DNA of 64,000 nt from Ilex aquifolium (taxonomy: Eukaryota > Streptophyta > Magnoliopsida > Aquifoliales > Aquifoliaceae). The notes beneath the pieces are model-generated. The model was not told the DNA's origin and searched no databases. It saw only the letters and a program-made list of their open reading frames with translations. The DNA lies in the NCBI GenBank assembly GCA_951799425.1, contig OX637393.1:8936244-9000243 (forward strand), in the 5' to 3' direction. The translations under genes and the position numbers were made by a program. Positions 31,642 through 42,689 of the stretch are shown piece after piece. Each line of letters opens with the position of its first letter. Positions within the stretch are counted from its first letter, which is position 1.

Positions 31642-33370
31642 GGCACCGAAAAAATCCAAGTCCGGTTCGGTAGACGTGCCTTTAGGGCTCGTTTGGTTAC
31701 AGTATTATAAATGGATGGATTGGATAAAATAATACAATCTAATACAATACAGATGGATAAAAGACAAGATTAAATATGGTATTAGAATAATACGAAATTT
31801 TATCTAGTGTTTGGTAATACAAAATATAAGCATTGGATAGTAATTATTTAATCCAATCGGTTGTTTGGTTAGAGAATTATTTTATCGTATTAATGTTAAA
31901 TTAACAAAAATACCCTCAATCAGTGTTTGTTACATTGATGACAACTTGATTTTATCACTTTAGGGATTATAATAGTAAATGTGTAAAATAATATGTTTGA
32001 GTTGGATTATAATACCACCTCTTTTGGTGGTATTAAAAGACCTCAATAATATAGGTTTATCGTATAAAAAATATAAGATAAGTATACGATTAATATACGT
32101 TTTTGACATTAATACAGTATCAAATTTGCTTACCAAACAAAGTATTAGGCCCAATTAAATAAAAATTAGTACAATCTAATATTTAATCCCCTCTTAATAT
32201 GTCTACCAAACGATACGTTAGGGGATGAGATAGTTGAAAAAGGCGGGTCTGGTGTTTCCAACTTGCCAGAAGAGTTGCCTCCACCCAGGGGTAAAAAAAT
32301 CAAGGGTCCCAACTCAGAGACGGAGGCCTCGAATAAAGACGATTTTCCAGGAAGTTTCCCAGCAAGTATCAGAATTCATTAATGGCCTGAGAGATCTGAT
32401 AAGAGGAGAATCCACTTATACCAGGCAAGCATTGGAACCGATATTCGAGATGATGAATAGACCAGGGGTCGCAAGGCAACAACTGCTGCCCCCAGCAAAA
32501 GCACCACAACAGGGACTTCTTCTGTACATGCTACCACCAAGGGCACAACATAGTAAGAATGAATGGCCCATGGAGAAATAATTATCATCTTTTTAGGAGG
32601 ACATCCATCCCATGCCCGAAATCCGAGGGCAAAGGAGGCAGTCGTCAATCGTGTTTCTGGTGGCATAATAGGTAGAATGGCCTCGACTTTGAGGTGTAGA
32701 AGAAATTTGAAGGCATGGAGTTTAGTGATCTTTTCGAACTGGCAACACGGGTGACGTGTTACAAGCAGATATTTCGGTTAGAGCAAGACTGCAAAAATGC
32801 CTCTGAAGTCACTTACTATCGCGATCCTAATACTAAAGTACTCATGGTCGAACTAGACTAGAGCGTGGAGGTGAACGTAACCGAGATCGTGGCCAGACGC
32901 CCATATGTATGCCAAGCCCTAGCTAGAGCTTCGGAACAGTAGGGCCAAACGCAGGCCTCAACAATGCCAAGAAAGGAGCCGGTAGTACCAATCGAAAATA
33001 CGAGTTTGATTTTTTGAAGGCCAATCAGGTCTTGCATCACTTTTTGGTTGATGACATCATCAAGTTATCATATGACAATAAGATCCCCTCGGCCTCAAAG
33101 ATGAAAGGAAAAACCTACTACAAGTGGCACAATCTGGAACCACTCTCTACCAACAACTGTGTGGTGTTTCGAAATGCCATGCAGAATGACCTGTACAAGA
33201 GATACCCAATCTTCGGCGACAAGGTAAAACCGGAGATGAGAATTGACAAAGACCCCTTCCAAAAGAGTGGTACCATAAACATGGTTGAAATGGGACAATT
33301 GAAGATCACACTAAAAAACAACCACCTTGGCAACCGAACTGGACTGGCCCAAGAATACTTGAGGCCCTAG
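31642..33370 (+). pseudogene. Gypsy gag pseudogene
   Basis: From ATG 31642 the frame is MAPKKSKSGSVDVPL, is cut by the MITE at 31685, and resumes GDEIVEKGGSGVSNLPEEL at 32221. The best-preserved part (33014-33370) reads NQVLHHFLVDDIIKLSYD, KMKGKTYYKWHN, then TNNCVVFRNAM and IDKDPFQKSGTINMVEM. That is the zinc-knuckle-like region of plant gypsy gag (YCKWHN...TNDC), although the first Cys is Tyr here. Stops and frameshifts lie at several places. Not functional. Confidence 0.7.
31685..32217. mobile_element. Tourist/Harbinger-type MITE, 533 bp, inside gag
   Basis: TTA target duplication (31682-31684 and 32218-32220). Ends GGGCTCGTTTGGTTACAG and CTACCAAACGATACG share the inverted CGTTTGGT core typical of PIF/Harbinger MITEs. 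Removing it restores a continuous gag frame (VDVPL then GDEIV). Non-coding and AT-rich. Confidence 0.85.
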
Positions 33371-33832
33371 GCAAAATTTGTATATGGGGGCCCAAAATTA
33401 TTTTTAGATGAATAATGTATTTATTTTATTATCAAATATTTAAATTTATATATTTTAGTAGATATTTCTAAGATGAAAAATAACTTGCAAAACAAACACA
33501 CTATGTAACTAATTAAATTAAAATTAACTTGACTCCAAAATTATAGGTCAAGAAAATATAACTGTATAAATAGGCCCAAGTTATTTTAAATTCAGATAAA
33601 ATAAGAGCATAAAATCTTGTAATTTTTTGTACAAAAATATGATGCTATATATATATTTTTTGGAATGTACATATATTTATGATTTAAAGAACAATATTTT
33701 TAATTTTTTTAATAATTTCATGAAACATCTTAATTTTTTATGTTTTAAAAAATTTATTAATATAATTTTGTAAATCATACGCGAATTAGGGCCCTAGGTG
33801 ACTACCCCACTTGCATAGGGGGAGGGCCGACA
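33350..33832. mobile_element. Second MITE-like insertion in the gag region (hAT-like)
   Basis: AT-rich block bounded by GAGGCCCTAGGCAAAATTT and AGGGCCCTAGGTGACTACCC...AGGGCCGACACT, an imperfect inverted pair (GGCCCTAGG). This GGGCCGGC...CCTAGGC style is common at plant hAT element ends. Gag-region homology resumes afterwards. The target duplication was not resolved. Confidence 0.5.
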
Positions 33833-34760
33833 CTACGACCGAAGCATGAGAAGTGCTTAAAAGTCTAGTGGAGAGAAAGATATTTCTTCTAAGGACGATT
33901 CATCAGAAGAAGATCCTCGGAACAAATTCGGGTATTCGGCTGCTGTGGAAGAAAAATTGGATATGGTGAAGAGGGGCTTGTGCCCTAGGTGCAAAACGTA
34001 CTACAAGCTTACTCCAATCGAGGAGGAGCCCGAGAAGGCATGTGAGAGGCCACGAAAAAGGTGGAATTATAAGGGTACAAATTTTTATTTCTTTTCGGAA
34101 AGTACATAAGGGCAAGAGTTGGGATAAACTTGATGAATGGTTGCTGCGAAGGTGGGACACTGACGACCGACCTAGTAAGTTTATGAGGTTAAGCTACAAG
34201 GGACATGGTAGAGCCGACAAGGAGCTTCCAATGCTCCCACGAGGCAGGCCAATGCCAAGATATGAAGAATTCGCCAAAAAACTAATATTCGAATAGGCTG
34301 CGAGGGCTGAAGGTAGGTGGAAGGTAGGTGGAAGGTAGGTGGTATGTGGCTCAACATCCAAAGTTCCTGCTGTACCACAGTCACCTCCAATGACAAGGAC
34401 TCAGAAGAGGCAATGACATCGCATCCAAGCAAAAATGCGAAGGTGGGAGGAGCAAGAAATGCAAGTCAAAGAAGAAAGGAAAGCTTTTTGCCCAGGTTAG
34501 TCGTGACAAAACTAGAAGGTGGGCCGTCGCCACCTCGACAATGAACATCTGCATTGAGGAAAGCTACGGTCATAGACAAAGCCAAATAAAAGATAGACCC
34601 AGAGCCTTTGTCAGAAGAGGACATCGAGGAGCGTATGGTGCACAAGGTGGTGGAACACCATAAGGTTACTCTGAATATCCCAACATGACTAAGCAATTTT
34701 GATGTAAGACCATATTTTGGTAATGTATAATATGTTAAGCTTATTGCGCAGACGAATGCC

Positions 34761-35509
34761 ACATTTTGGTCTGTCTTTGAGTGAACTTTTGAGGACCATT
34801 TTCTTTTGAGAGCGACACTATTTTACAATTTCTAAGATGCTGGACTCAAAAATGTCTGCATGGGACTCAAATGAAATGTGTTGTGGGAGGGTCTTTGGAC
34901 TGTGCTATCGAATACTTGAAAGTAAGTTATGTTCATTACATTCACTTTGTTATGTACAATTTACTTAACGCATGTCTATTTATAGAGGAGCTCACATTTG
35001 TTTTTAAGCTCGGTTTGGACCAATGGCTTCACTTGATGATTTGATATCTAAATTAGATTGAATTAACATTTAAATTATATTTGCAACAAACCCTCTCGCC
35101 CACCAAATTTGATCCCTTCGAAAACAAGCAAAAAATGGTCAAAAGGGCTTAACATGATGTTTGAGATGGGTCCACATCTTTTAAATAATAACTAATTTCC
35201 ATTGACTCCTTTCAACTTCGTGTCTCTGACCAATATATTATTTACAATCTATTAAGCATGTTTTTGGTATTTTAATAGCAATAATGTTCTTTTATATTTT
35301 TTTTCATTTCAAATAAAATAATAAAAAATCTATTCCTTCTACTTTTTTCATCTCTCTTACCAAACATAAAATATGAAAAAAATTATTTCTTTTCTTTTAA
35401 GGATGAAAAACTTACTCCTCTTATTATTTTTTTCATCCTTACATTTATTTATCCTTCTTGCCAAACATATGATTAGACTTAGTTTAATACGAATCTTGAA
35501 AATAAGACA
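34761..35509. other. AT-rich intergenic sequence
   Basis: No gene, repeat pair or structured element that I can support. Confidence 0.4.
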
Positions 35510-35740
35510 TTAAACAAGTTATGGGTCCACTCATTTGACTAGAGCATTACCAACCGTGGATTTGATATATTCAAATAATTATCCAAACATAATAAGCCGT
35601 GTGGGTGATAATCAAATCAAATCCAATCCAATCCAACCAAGTCCAAGGGTCCAAATGTTGACCAAGAAATTCTGGGTTTGGTCTCTAGTTTTTCCGCCAT
35701 TGTTTGTTTTTGTTAGAGTAGACATTTCATCAATTAAGCA
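35510..35740. repeat. Segmental-duplication block X, copy 3
   Basis: Shares GGTCCACTCATTTGACTA, CATAATAAGCCGTGTG and AATCCAATCCAATCCAACCA with copies 1 and 2. It is the upstream marker of the unit carrying phospholipase gene 2. Sequence 35930-37190 beyond it shows no gene. Confidence 0.7.
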
Positions 35741-35825
35741 TGCAATCCTAATATATACAGTCATTCTTCAAATGAATACGTATTTCATTGAATGTTTTGA
35801 AGATTGTAACTGACAAATTTCAAGT

Positions 35826-35925
35826 TTTTTTTTTATCATACTTATTGGACAACAAGGATCGAACTCGCAAACAACAACGGCGCGATGACCACTGGGCCAA
35901 CCGTAAGTCCTCAACATATTATATT
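35826..35925 (-). mobile_element. tRNA-derived SINE (short)
   Basis: On the minus strand: GGTTGGCCCAGTGGTCATC (A-box-like), GCGAGTTCGATCC (B box), then a poly-A run at 35827-35836. Length and order fit a minimal tRNA-derived SINE, but no target duplication was resolved. It does not fold as an intact tRNA. Confidence 0.6.
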
Positions 35926-37313
35926 AAGTTGATGCTACCCAATTTCAATTGAATATCTATTCAATTTCACTTTTTTTTTTTTAATTAGTATACTCCATAT
36001 AAGAGTGTCAATGAATCATGTCTCGTTTTTAAGTCTTATCGTATTAAAATTTAATCGATCTACATTGTTATCCAATATATAAATAAAATTAAAAATTAAT
36101 TAAAATTAATTACTATAACAAATCTAAAATCACTAACTATATTATTATATGCAAACTAACAAATAAAACATAATGTATAAACAAAGAAGAAATGCAATTA
36201 CAGGAATACAAAACAACAATAATAATAATATCATAAATAAGAATTTGAGCCCTGTGTAATCACAATTTTTCTAAAGACAGATTTGCTCCCTCTCGGTGCT
36301 CAAGGTTGATGAACAATTGTCTCCCAAGATAGAACGGATTTCGCATTTGCAGAAGTACTATTTCAATCTCCAAAGATTAACGAACACAACTTGTATTCTA
36401 TTTTTTCGTCTTTGAATATGGTTGTAACAGTTCTTTAATAGACTCTTAGTGTCTGTTCAGATTGCCTGAAGAGGCATGAGACACCATTGTCCTTTGAATA
36501 GACACGATGTTAAACGAACAGTAATGAAAGGGAAATACTCCTCTTGAGTGTGAACAAACACATAAGGAATTGGTACCAAATTCAAATTTAACGGATATAA
36601 ATTTAAATTTCGATTGGAAGACTAATTGCGATCCGCGTTCGGATTCGTTTGATTTGACCCATAACCCACACTGTACCAAATAAATTTTTTGCAAAAGATA
36701 ATATTTTTTTGACCCAAGGTCCAAGCCGTGGTGAAAAGGGTGGCGCATGTGTTAATCAAGGTTGTGTAGGTGCTCGCTCCGTTCACAAGAGTGTGATATC
36801 CCTTCAGCCCAACCCAAGAAGTCAAGTAAGAGTATATTAACTCAACTAGTTTTTTGGTTTGTTTTTAATGTGGGACAAGCCGTATATATATACTTCATTA
36901 AACTTAATTATTTTCATCCATTCAAGTGAGTCACTTTAAAACATAATTTATTATTCAATACTTAATAGTTTTGAACAAATAAATATACCACGTTAATTTC
37001 TTTGTGAAGAAAAACACGTTTAAACTTGGTTCCACCAATTTTGAAGTGCAGGTCCCACTTTTATTTGAGCCCAAAGTTACTCAAAAATAACTTGTCAAAC
37101 TAATTTTTTCCAACATATCCGACCCACATATAATTATATAACTAATTAAATTCATGTCAAATATATATTTATTTAATAGATATGAAATTCATTCATTAGG
37201 ACCAAACCCATACGCCCTGATTTTATATTACTATCATATCGAATTACTAAGTCGTGTTTATGAATTGTCAATCTTTGAATGGGTTTTGAGTCACATATTA
37301 TAAAACGTAGATA

Positions 37314-37833
37314 TCTATATAATAAAGTAGCTTACAATTCAAATCTCAAAAGATAAACAAAATGACTTTTGCTATTCGCGGTTGAGATGGTTTTAAATTT
37401 TACTATAAAATTAATCTAACGGCTAATATTAACACCCTAAATTTAATAGGAAAAATAGGGCCCTAAGGGTGTGTTTGGAGTGATTTTTTTTAAAGTACTT
37501 CTAGAAATTATTTCTTATAACTACTTTAAAAAAAATAATAGTGTTTGAAACCGCCCCACCACTATCTCTACCACCACCACCACCACCGCCCCCACCACCG
37601 CCGCCACCACCGTCGCCGCCATCGCCACCACTGTCATTGCCACCCACCACAACCATCACCGTCTCCTACCACCACCACTGCCGCCCACCACCTCTCACCC
37701 CCACTATAAATCGATACTTAAATTTTTTTATCTATTCTCTATGTTTGTGATTTGATTTTGAATATGAATACAAATATGTTTATTGTTTACTATTTTTTAT
37801 TACATTGTGCCTTCAGGCACAGAGAATAACTAG
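37314..37833 (+). mobile_element. Non-autonomous Helitron, copy 1 (520 bp)
   Basis: 5' end A|TCTATATAATAAAGTAGC, 3' end CTAG|T at 37830-37833, preceded by a hairpin TGTGCCT-TC-AGGCACA (37806-37821) 8 bp before the end. No TIRs and no target duplication, as expected for Helitrons. The interior includes a CCA/CCG tract (37555-37700). The paralogous site at about 26014-26030 is unoccupied. Confidence 0.9.
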
Positions 37834-38125
37834 TAAATATATATTCGAAGATGAACAGTGGGGACTTGACTTGTTATCCATGCAAATGTGAAACAGTGAA
37901 AGGGTGAGTGTTTACGTGTTGAAGTCAAAAACTCGTTCCTCTGTTTGTTCAAACTCAAACTCTAAAAAGAAAAGGAGAGTAAATGACTACATTTGAGGCC
38001 AATTACTTTATTATCCTTTTTCTTTAGCAGAACTACACAAATGCCATTAAGGTTGATAATGAGTCGTGTATTGCTGAGTTTTCAATCTTTTTTAAGTTAT
38101 AATGTGTTAAAATTTACTTACTATA

Positions 38126-38851
38126 TCTATATAATAAAGTAGCTTACAATTCAAATTTCAAAAGATAAATCAAATAACTTTTGCTATTCGCGGTTGAGAT
38201 CGCTTTAAATTTTACTTTAAAGTTAATCTAATGGCTAATATTAACACCCTAAATTTAATAGGAAAAATAGGCCCCTAAGGGTGTGTTTGGAGTGATTTTT
38301 TAAAAGTACTTCTATAAATTATTTCTCATAAGTACTTTAAAAAAAATAATAGTGTTTCAAACCGCCCCGCCACTACCACTACCTCTACCACCACCACCCC
38401 CACCACCACCGCCGCCGCCGCCACCACCACCACCCCCATAACCACCATCACCACCACCGCCACCGCCACCACCACCACCGTCGCCGCCACCACTACCGCC
38501 ACTGCCACCACCTCCCCCACCGCCACCGCCACCGCCACCACCACTACCGCCACCACCTCCACCGCCGCCACCACCACCGCCGTCGCCATCACCGTCGCCA
38601 CCACCGCCACTATCACCGCAGTCGCCACCACCACCACCGTCGCCGCCACTGTTATTGTCACCCACCACAACCATCACCGTCTCCTACAACCACCACTGCC
38701 GCCCACCACCTCTCACCTCCACTACAAACCGATGCTTAAATTCATTTATTTCTTCTCTATGTTTGTGATTTGATTTTGGATATGAATTCAAATATGTTTA
38801 TTGTTTACCATTTTTTATTACACTGTGCCTTCAGGCACAGGCAATAACTAG
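38126..38851 (+). mobile_element. Non-autonomous Helitron, copy 2 (726 bp)
   Basis: Same ends and hairpin as copy 1 (TGTGCCTTCAGGCACA at 38824-38839, CTAG at 38848-38851). The internal CCA/CCG tract has grown to about 340 bp (38365-38710), making open but meaningless Gly-rich and Val/Ala-rich frames on the opposite strand. Confidence 0.9.
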
Positions 38852-39506
38852 TCTATATAATAAAGTAGCTTACAATTCAAATCTCAAAAGATAAACAAAA
38901 TGACTTTTGTTATTCGCGGTTGAGATCGCTTTAAATTTTACTTTAAAATTAATCTGACGGCTAATATTAACACCCTAAATTTAATAGGAAAAATAGCCCC
39001 TAAGGGTGTGTTTGGAGTGATTTTTTAAAACTAATTCTAGAAATTATTTCTCACAAGTACTTTAAAAAAAATAATAGTGTTTGAAACAGTCACACCACTA
39101 CCTCTACCATCACCACCCCCACCACCACTGCCGTCACCACCGCCGCCGCCGCCACCACCACCGCCATCGTCACCATCACCACCACAACCGTGCCGCCACC
39201 ACCACCATTGCCGTCGCCCTCGCCGCCATCACGGTTATTGCCACTCACCACAACTATCACCGTCTCCTACCACCACCATTGTTGCCGCCATCAGCGCCAC
39301 CACAGTCATTGCCACCCCACCACAACCATCACCGTCTCCTACCACCACCACTGTCGCCCACCACCTCTCACTCCCACTACAAACTGATGCTTAAATTCTT
39401 TTATCTCTTCTCTATGTTTGTAATTTAATTTTGGATATGAATACAAATATGTTTATTATTTACCATTTTTTATTACACTGTGCCTTCAGGCACAAGTAAT
39501 AACTAG
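38852..39506 (+). mobile_element. Non-autonomous Helitron, copy 3 (655 bp), abutting copy 2
   Basis: Begins TCTATATAATAAAG at the very next base after the CTAG of copy 2, and ends CTAG|T (39503-39506) after the same hairpin. The two form a head-to-tail tandem without spacer. Internal CCA/CCG tract 39090-39375. Confidence 0.9.
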
Positions 39507-40198
39507 TATATATATATAGTAAAATCCAAAGTTGTGCTATGTCGAATTCATATTGTGTATTAACTATATATAAATTATGTTTATCGGATTCGTATTGTAT
39601 TTATCCAAATTTGCGTCAACTCATTTACCATCCAACTCACTTATGTTTCGGGATAGTTCAGATAATATTTTGAAATCAAAATTCTATTTTTCTTTTAACA
39701 TTTTCATTCAACGTTGAAACTTTTAAAAAGTTTTTGTTTTGGAGTACTATACACCGAAAAGAGAATTGGAAAATGTTACATAACTCAAACGAAATCAAAA
39801 AGTTAAAATTCAAATGCATATAATTTCTTAGATGAGTGTGAGATGAGTGGGTCCCACTGAAAAAATTAATAGAACTCATTCATTAAAGGGATGATATGTA
39901 TTTAGGTTGTAATTTTTTGGATTTCATTTGAATTTTGTAGCATTGCTCAAGAAAATTTAATAATCACAAAATAAAGGGTCAAACCTCAAGGCGAATGAAT
40001 GATAGTCCTAAATTAGGAAAATTTTCCCAACAGTGGCAATTTGGAAAATTCCCAAAGAATGATGACTGTTTTACAACTTCAGAACAACCTGGTAGTTTCG
40101 TTCCCTCTTAACGGGCCCGTACCATTGCACGAAGAGGTCAAAATTCCATGCTGAAACTTGGAAGTTGAAACTGTCCAACTTTCAACTGCTCATAACGC

Positions 40199-40206
40199 TA
40201 TAAATA
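40199..40206 (+). promoter_or_regulatory. TATA box of phospholipase gene 2
   Basis: CGCTATAAATACTC, 68 bp before ATG 40267; equivalent to the gene 1 box. Confidence 0.75.
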
Positions 40207-40266
40207 CTCTCTCAGCCTTAACAATCATCTATCCAAATCTCTCTCTCGAAAACTGCTTGTGCTTAA

Positions 40267-41808
40267 ATGGCCACCATGAAAGCAATCCATCCTCACCTCC
40301 CATCCATCAACCTTGCAAGCACCAATAAACTTCCCAAAATCCATGCCAATCAGGAAACTGCAATCGATATTCACCCACATCGAAAAACTTCTAACCCGGC
40401 CAATCGCCTAGCTGAATCACTCTCTCACCTCCTACATCTCCATGTTGGAGAACCAACCCAAAAAAGTCTTCAATATAGCACTAATTGGAATGCTGACGTT
40501 GAGGAGAAGCACAACACTCCTGTTATGTCTCCTAAGGAAGACATATCGCAGAAATGGCGCGAAATCCACGGTTCTTATGAGTGGGACAATCTTCTTGATC
40601 CACTTCACCCGTGGCTTCGACGGGAGATTGTGAAATATGGAGAGTTTGCGCAAGCAACATATGATGCCTTTGATTTTGATTCATTCTCAGAGTATTGTGG
40701 GAGTTGTAAATACAATCGTCATAGGCTTGTCGATAAATTAGGCCTTGATAAGCATGGCTACAATGTGACTAAGTATATTTATGCTATGTCACACATAAAT
40801 TTGCCTAGATGGTTTGAGAGGTCTCACTTTGGGGAGGCATGGAGCAAGGACTCAAATTGGATGGGATTTGTAGCAGTAAGTGATGATGAAGAGTCAAGTC
40901 GAATAGGGCGAAGAGATATAGTTGTGGCATGGCGTGGCACTGTGGCACCATCAGAGTGGTACGAAGATTTTCAGAGGGAATTAAAGCCTATTGGGCAGGG
41001 GGAAGCAAAAGTGGAACATGGGTTTCTTAGCCTTTACAACTCCAAAAGTGAATCAACTAGATACAATAAGAGTAGTGCCTCGGAGCAAGTCATGAAAGAA
41101 GTGGAGAGGCTAGTGCAATTCTACAATGCAAGAGGTGAAGAGGTAAGTCTCACAATCACTGGACATAGCCTAGGTGGTGCATTGGCACTCCTAAATGCTT
41201 ATGAGGCTGCTACTTCTCTCCCCGGCCTTCATGTCAACGTTATATCGTTTGGTGCACCTAGGGTTGGGAACTTAGCTTTTCGAGATGAATTATACCAAAT
41301 GAGTGTGAAAACACTACGTGTTGTAGTAAAGCAAGATTTAGTCCCTCGGATGCCTGGGATCATCTTCAATGAAAGCTTACAAAGGTTTGATGACATAACT
41401 GGAACCCTAGGTTGGGTTTACACACATGTTGGAGCCGAATTGAAGCTTGATGTGAGATCTTCTCCCTATCTTAAACACAGATTCAACGTGTTAGGGTTTC
41501 ATATGCTAGAGACTTACCTTCATCTCGTCGACGGATTCCATAGCACAACCTCAACAATTAGGTCTGATGCGAAAAGGGATATTGTTTTGGTGAACAAAGC
41601 ATGTGATATGCTTGTGGATGAACTAAGAGTTCCTCATAGTTGGTACCAAGAGGCCAACAAGGGACTAGTTTGCAATGCTCATGGTAGGTGGGTTAAACCT
41701 AAGAGGGACCCAGAGGACATACCTTCACCTACTAGTGAAAAACATGATCATGTGCTTGGGATGATGCAGGAAAATTATGGAGAACTTGAACCCTTGTTAT
41801 GTGTATAG
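40267..41808 (+). CDS. Class I phospholipase A1 (DAD1-like, plastid-type lipase), gene 2
   Basis: Intronless, 513 residues from ATG 40267 (MATMKAIHPH); the second ATG at 40276 corresponds to the gene 1 start, where the first codon is ATA. All lipase motifs are intact: RRDIVVAWRGT, GHSLGG (Ser301), FGAPRVGN, QDLVPRM and HMLETYLHL. It differs from gene 1 by scattered substitutions (for example VPRMPGIIFNES against VPRMLGVFFNES, and an inserted Met in GMMQENYGE). Estimated identity is about 95%. The promoter around the TATA box is conserved but sequence further up differs because of insertions, so expression could diverge. Role as for gene 1: sn-1 hydrolysis of plastid glycerolipids, from family knowledge. 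Confidence 0.93.
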   Translation: MATMKAIHPHLPSINLASTNKLPKIHANQETAIDIHPHRKTSNPANRLAESLSHLLHLHVGEPTQKSLQYSTNWNADVEEKHNTPVMSPKEDISQKWREIHGSYEWDNLLDPLHPWLRREIVKYGEFAQATYDAFDFDSFSEYCGSCKYNRHRLVDKLGLDKHGYNVTKYIYAMSHINLPRWFERSHFGEAWSKDSNWMGFVAVSDDEESSRIGRRDIVVAWRGTVAPSEWYEDFQRELKPIGQGEAKVEHGFLSLYNSKSESTRYNKSSASEQVMKEVERLVQFYNARGEEVSLTITGHSLGGALALLNAYEAATSLPGLHVNVISFGAPRVGNLAFRDELYQMSVKTLRVVVKQDLVPRMPGIIFNESLQRFDDITGTLGWVYTHVGAELKLDVRSSPYLKHRFNVLGFHMLETYLHLVDGFHSTTSTIRSDAKRDIVLVNKACDMLVDELRVPHSWYQEANKGLVCNAHGRWVKPKRDPEDIPSPTSEKHDHVLGMMQENYGELEPLLCV

Positions 41809-42234
41809 ACCACAACATTTTGTAAGTCAGAAGCTCAATGATGTAATTTAGTGATAAAAACTTCACCAAAATTAGCATATGTAAAGGTAGATTAATAGGA
41901 CAAAGAAATCTTCATGTAAATTATTAAATTCGATTTTATTTTTGAGTGGAAGTAACAATGTCTGAAGGAGGTTCGTCATGTGAACATGGCTTGGAAGGAG
42001 GTTCGGAGGCATGCACCATGTTAACTGCATTCTGATTTTAGAGAACATGGGGTCCTTCTTCGTCGTCCGAAAATAATTGAATCCTGAAGAATTCACAAAA
42101 TTTAAATCTGAGTTGTCTAGAATAAGTTATATTTCAAGCAAACTATTATATTTCTGTGTCTCTAGGTTATAAATATCAAACAATTATTGGGTCCATTTGA
42201 TAAATGAACGAGCTTTTTTCCAAACCAATCTAGA

Positions 42235-42490
42235 ACTATTTATGAACAACTCAGTTCATTGCGGGATGCCACGAGGGGTAGGGCTATGGTTGTTGAGAAG
42301 AATTACAACAAACAATTATCAAGTAAATAAACTCAGACGTTATAAGTTCGAATCTTGACAATTCCTTGGGGTCAGGTCATGAGAGATTTATTCTCGGTGT
42401 GGATGACCAACCTTTAACTGGACCGGAGAGGGGATTAGTCAAGGTACGCGTAAGCTGACCCGAACACCCTTAACCGTTAAACAAAAAAAA
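42235..42490 (+). mobile_element. SINE, full or nearly full length
   Basis: B-box-like AAGTTCGAATCTTG at 42344-42357, a body with CTCGGTGTGGATGACC and GTACGCGTAAGCTGACCC, and a poly-A at 42481-42490. The 3' portion matches the truncated copy at 25561. The 5' limit and target duplication are unresolved. Confidence 0.65.
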
Positions 42491-42689
42491 AATTTATCAA
42501 GCGGGTGCAGTTAATTAGGCGCCTGACTGTCCACTGAAAGTAGGAAGAGAGGGATGTCGAAAGTCCAGAAGCCCACACCAATCCTTAACTGGAGGGATAT
42601 TTTTGTTCACAGCACCTTAATGGACCCTTCTCAGATGTCCCTAATTAGAATTATGAGTAGTGCTATAGGGGACCATAGACCTAATCCAG

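Larger units (their letters stand above)
30920..34760 (+). mobile_element. Degenerate Ty3/gypsy (Tat-like) retrotransposon: LTR end, leader and gag
   Basis: An LTR-type promoter (CCGCCTATAAATACAGAGG at 31167-31185) is followed by a leader with TTTGGCACGCCTGGGATCC and TTTTTGGCATGGCTAGTAGG, resembling the primer-site region of Tat elements (TTGGCACGCCCAGTGGGAC style). Gag starts near 31642 (MAPKKSKSGS). It is broken by stops and by two inserted MITEs. Beyond gag only fragments such as LCPRCKTYYKLTP (33975-34015) remain. No RT, RNase H or integrase was recognised, and no 3' LTR. Confidence 0.7.
37190..41980 (+). repeat. Segmental duplication, copy 2 (carries phospholipase gene 2)
   Basis: Colinear with copy 1 (25290-28935), but expanded by three Helitrons and lacking the SINE tail and the hAT MITE of copy 1. 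Homology runs past the gene to the GAGTGGAAGTAACAATGTCTG word. Confidence 0.85.

Noticed and set aside
32379..33333. Minus-strand frames over the gypsy gag region
   Set aside because: Shadow frames of the degenerate + strand gag.
35826..35925. tRNA gene on the minus strand
   Set aside because: tRNA-like boxes but no acceptor stem and followed by poly-A; better explained as a SINE.
38326..38677. Long minus-strand Gly-rich and Val/Ala-rich open frames
   Set aside because: They are translations of the CCA/CCG triplet repeat within a Helitron; a triplet repeat stays open in several frames and carries no protein signal.
37541..39428. Pro/His-rich + strand frames
   Set aside because: Same triplet repeat in the other orientation.
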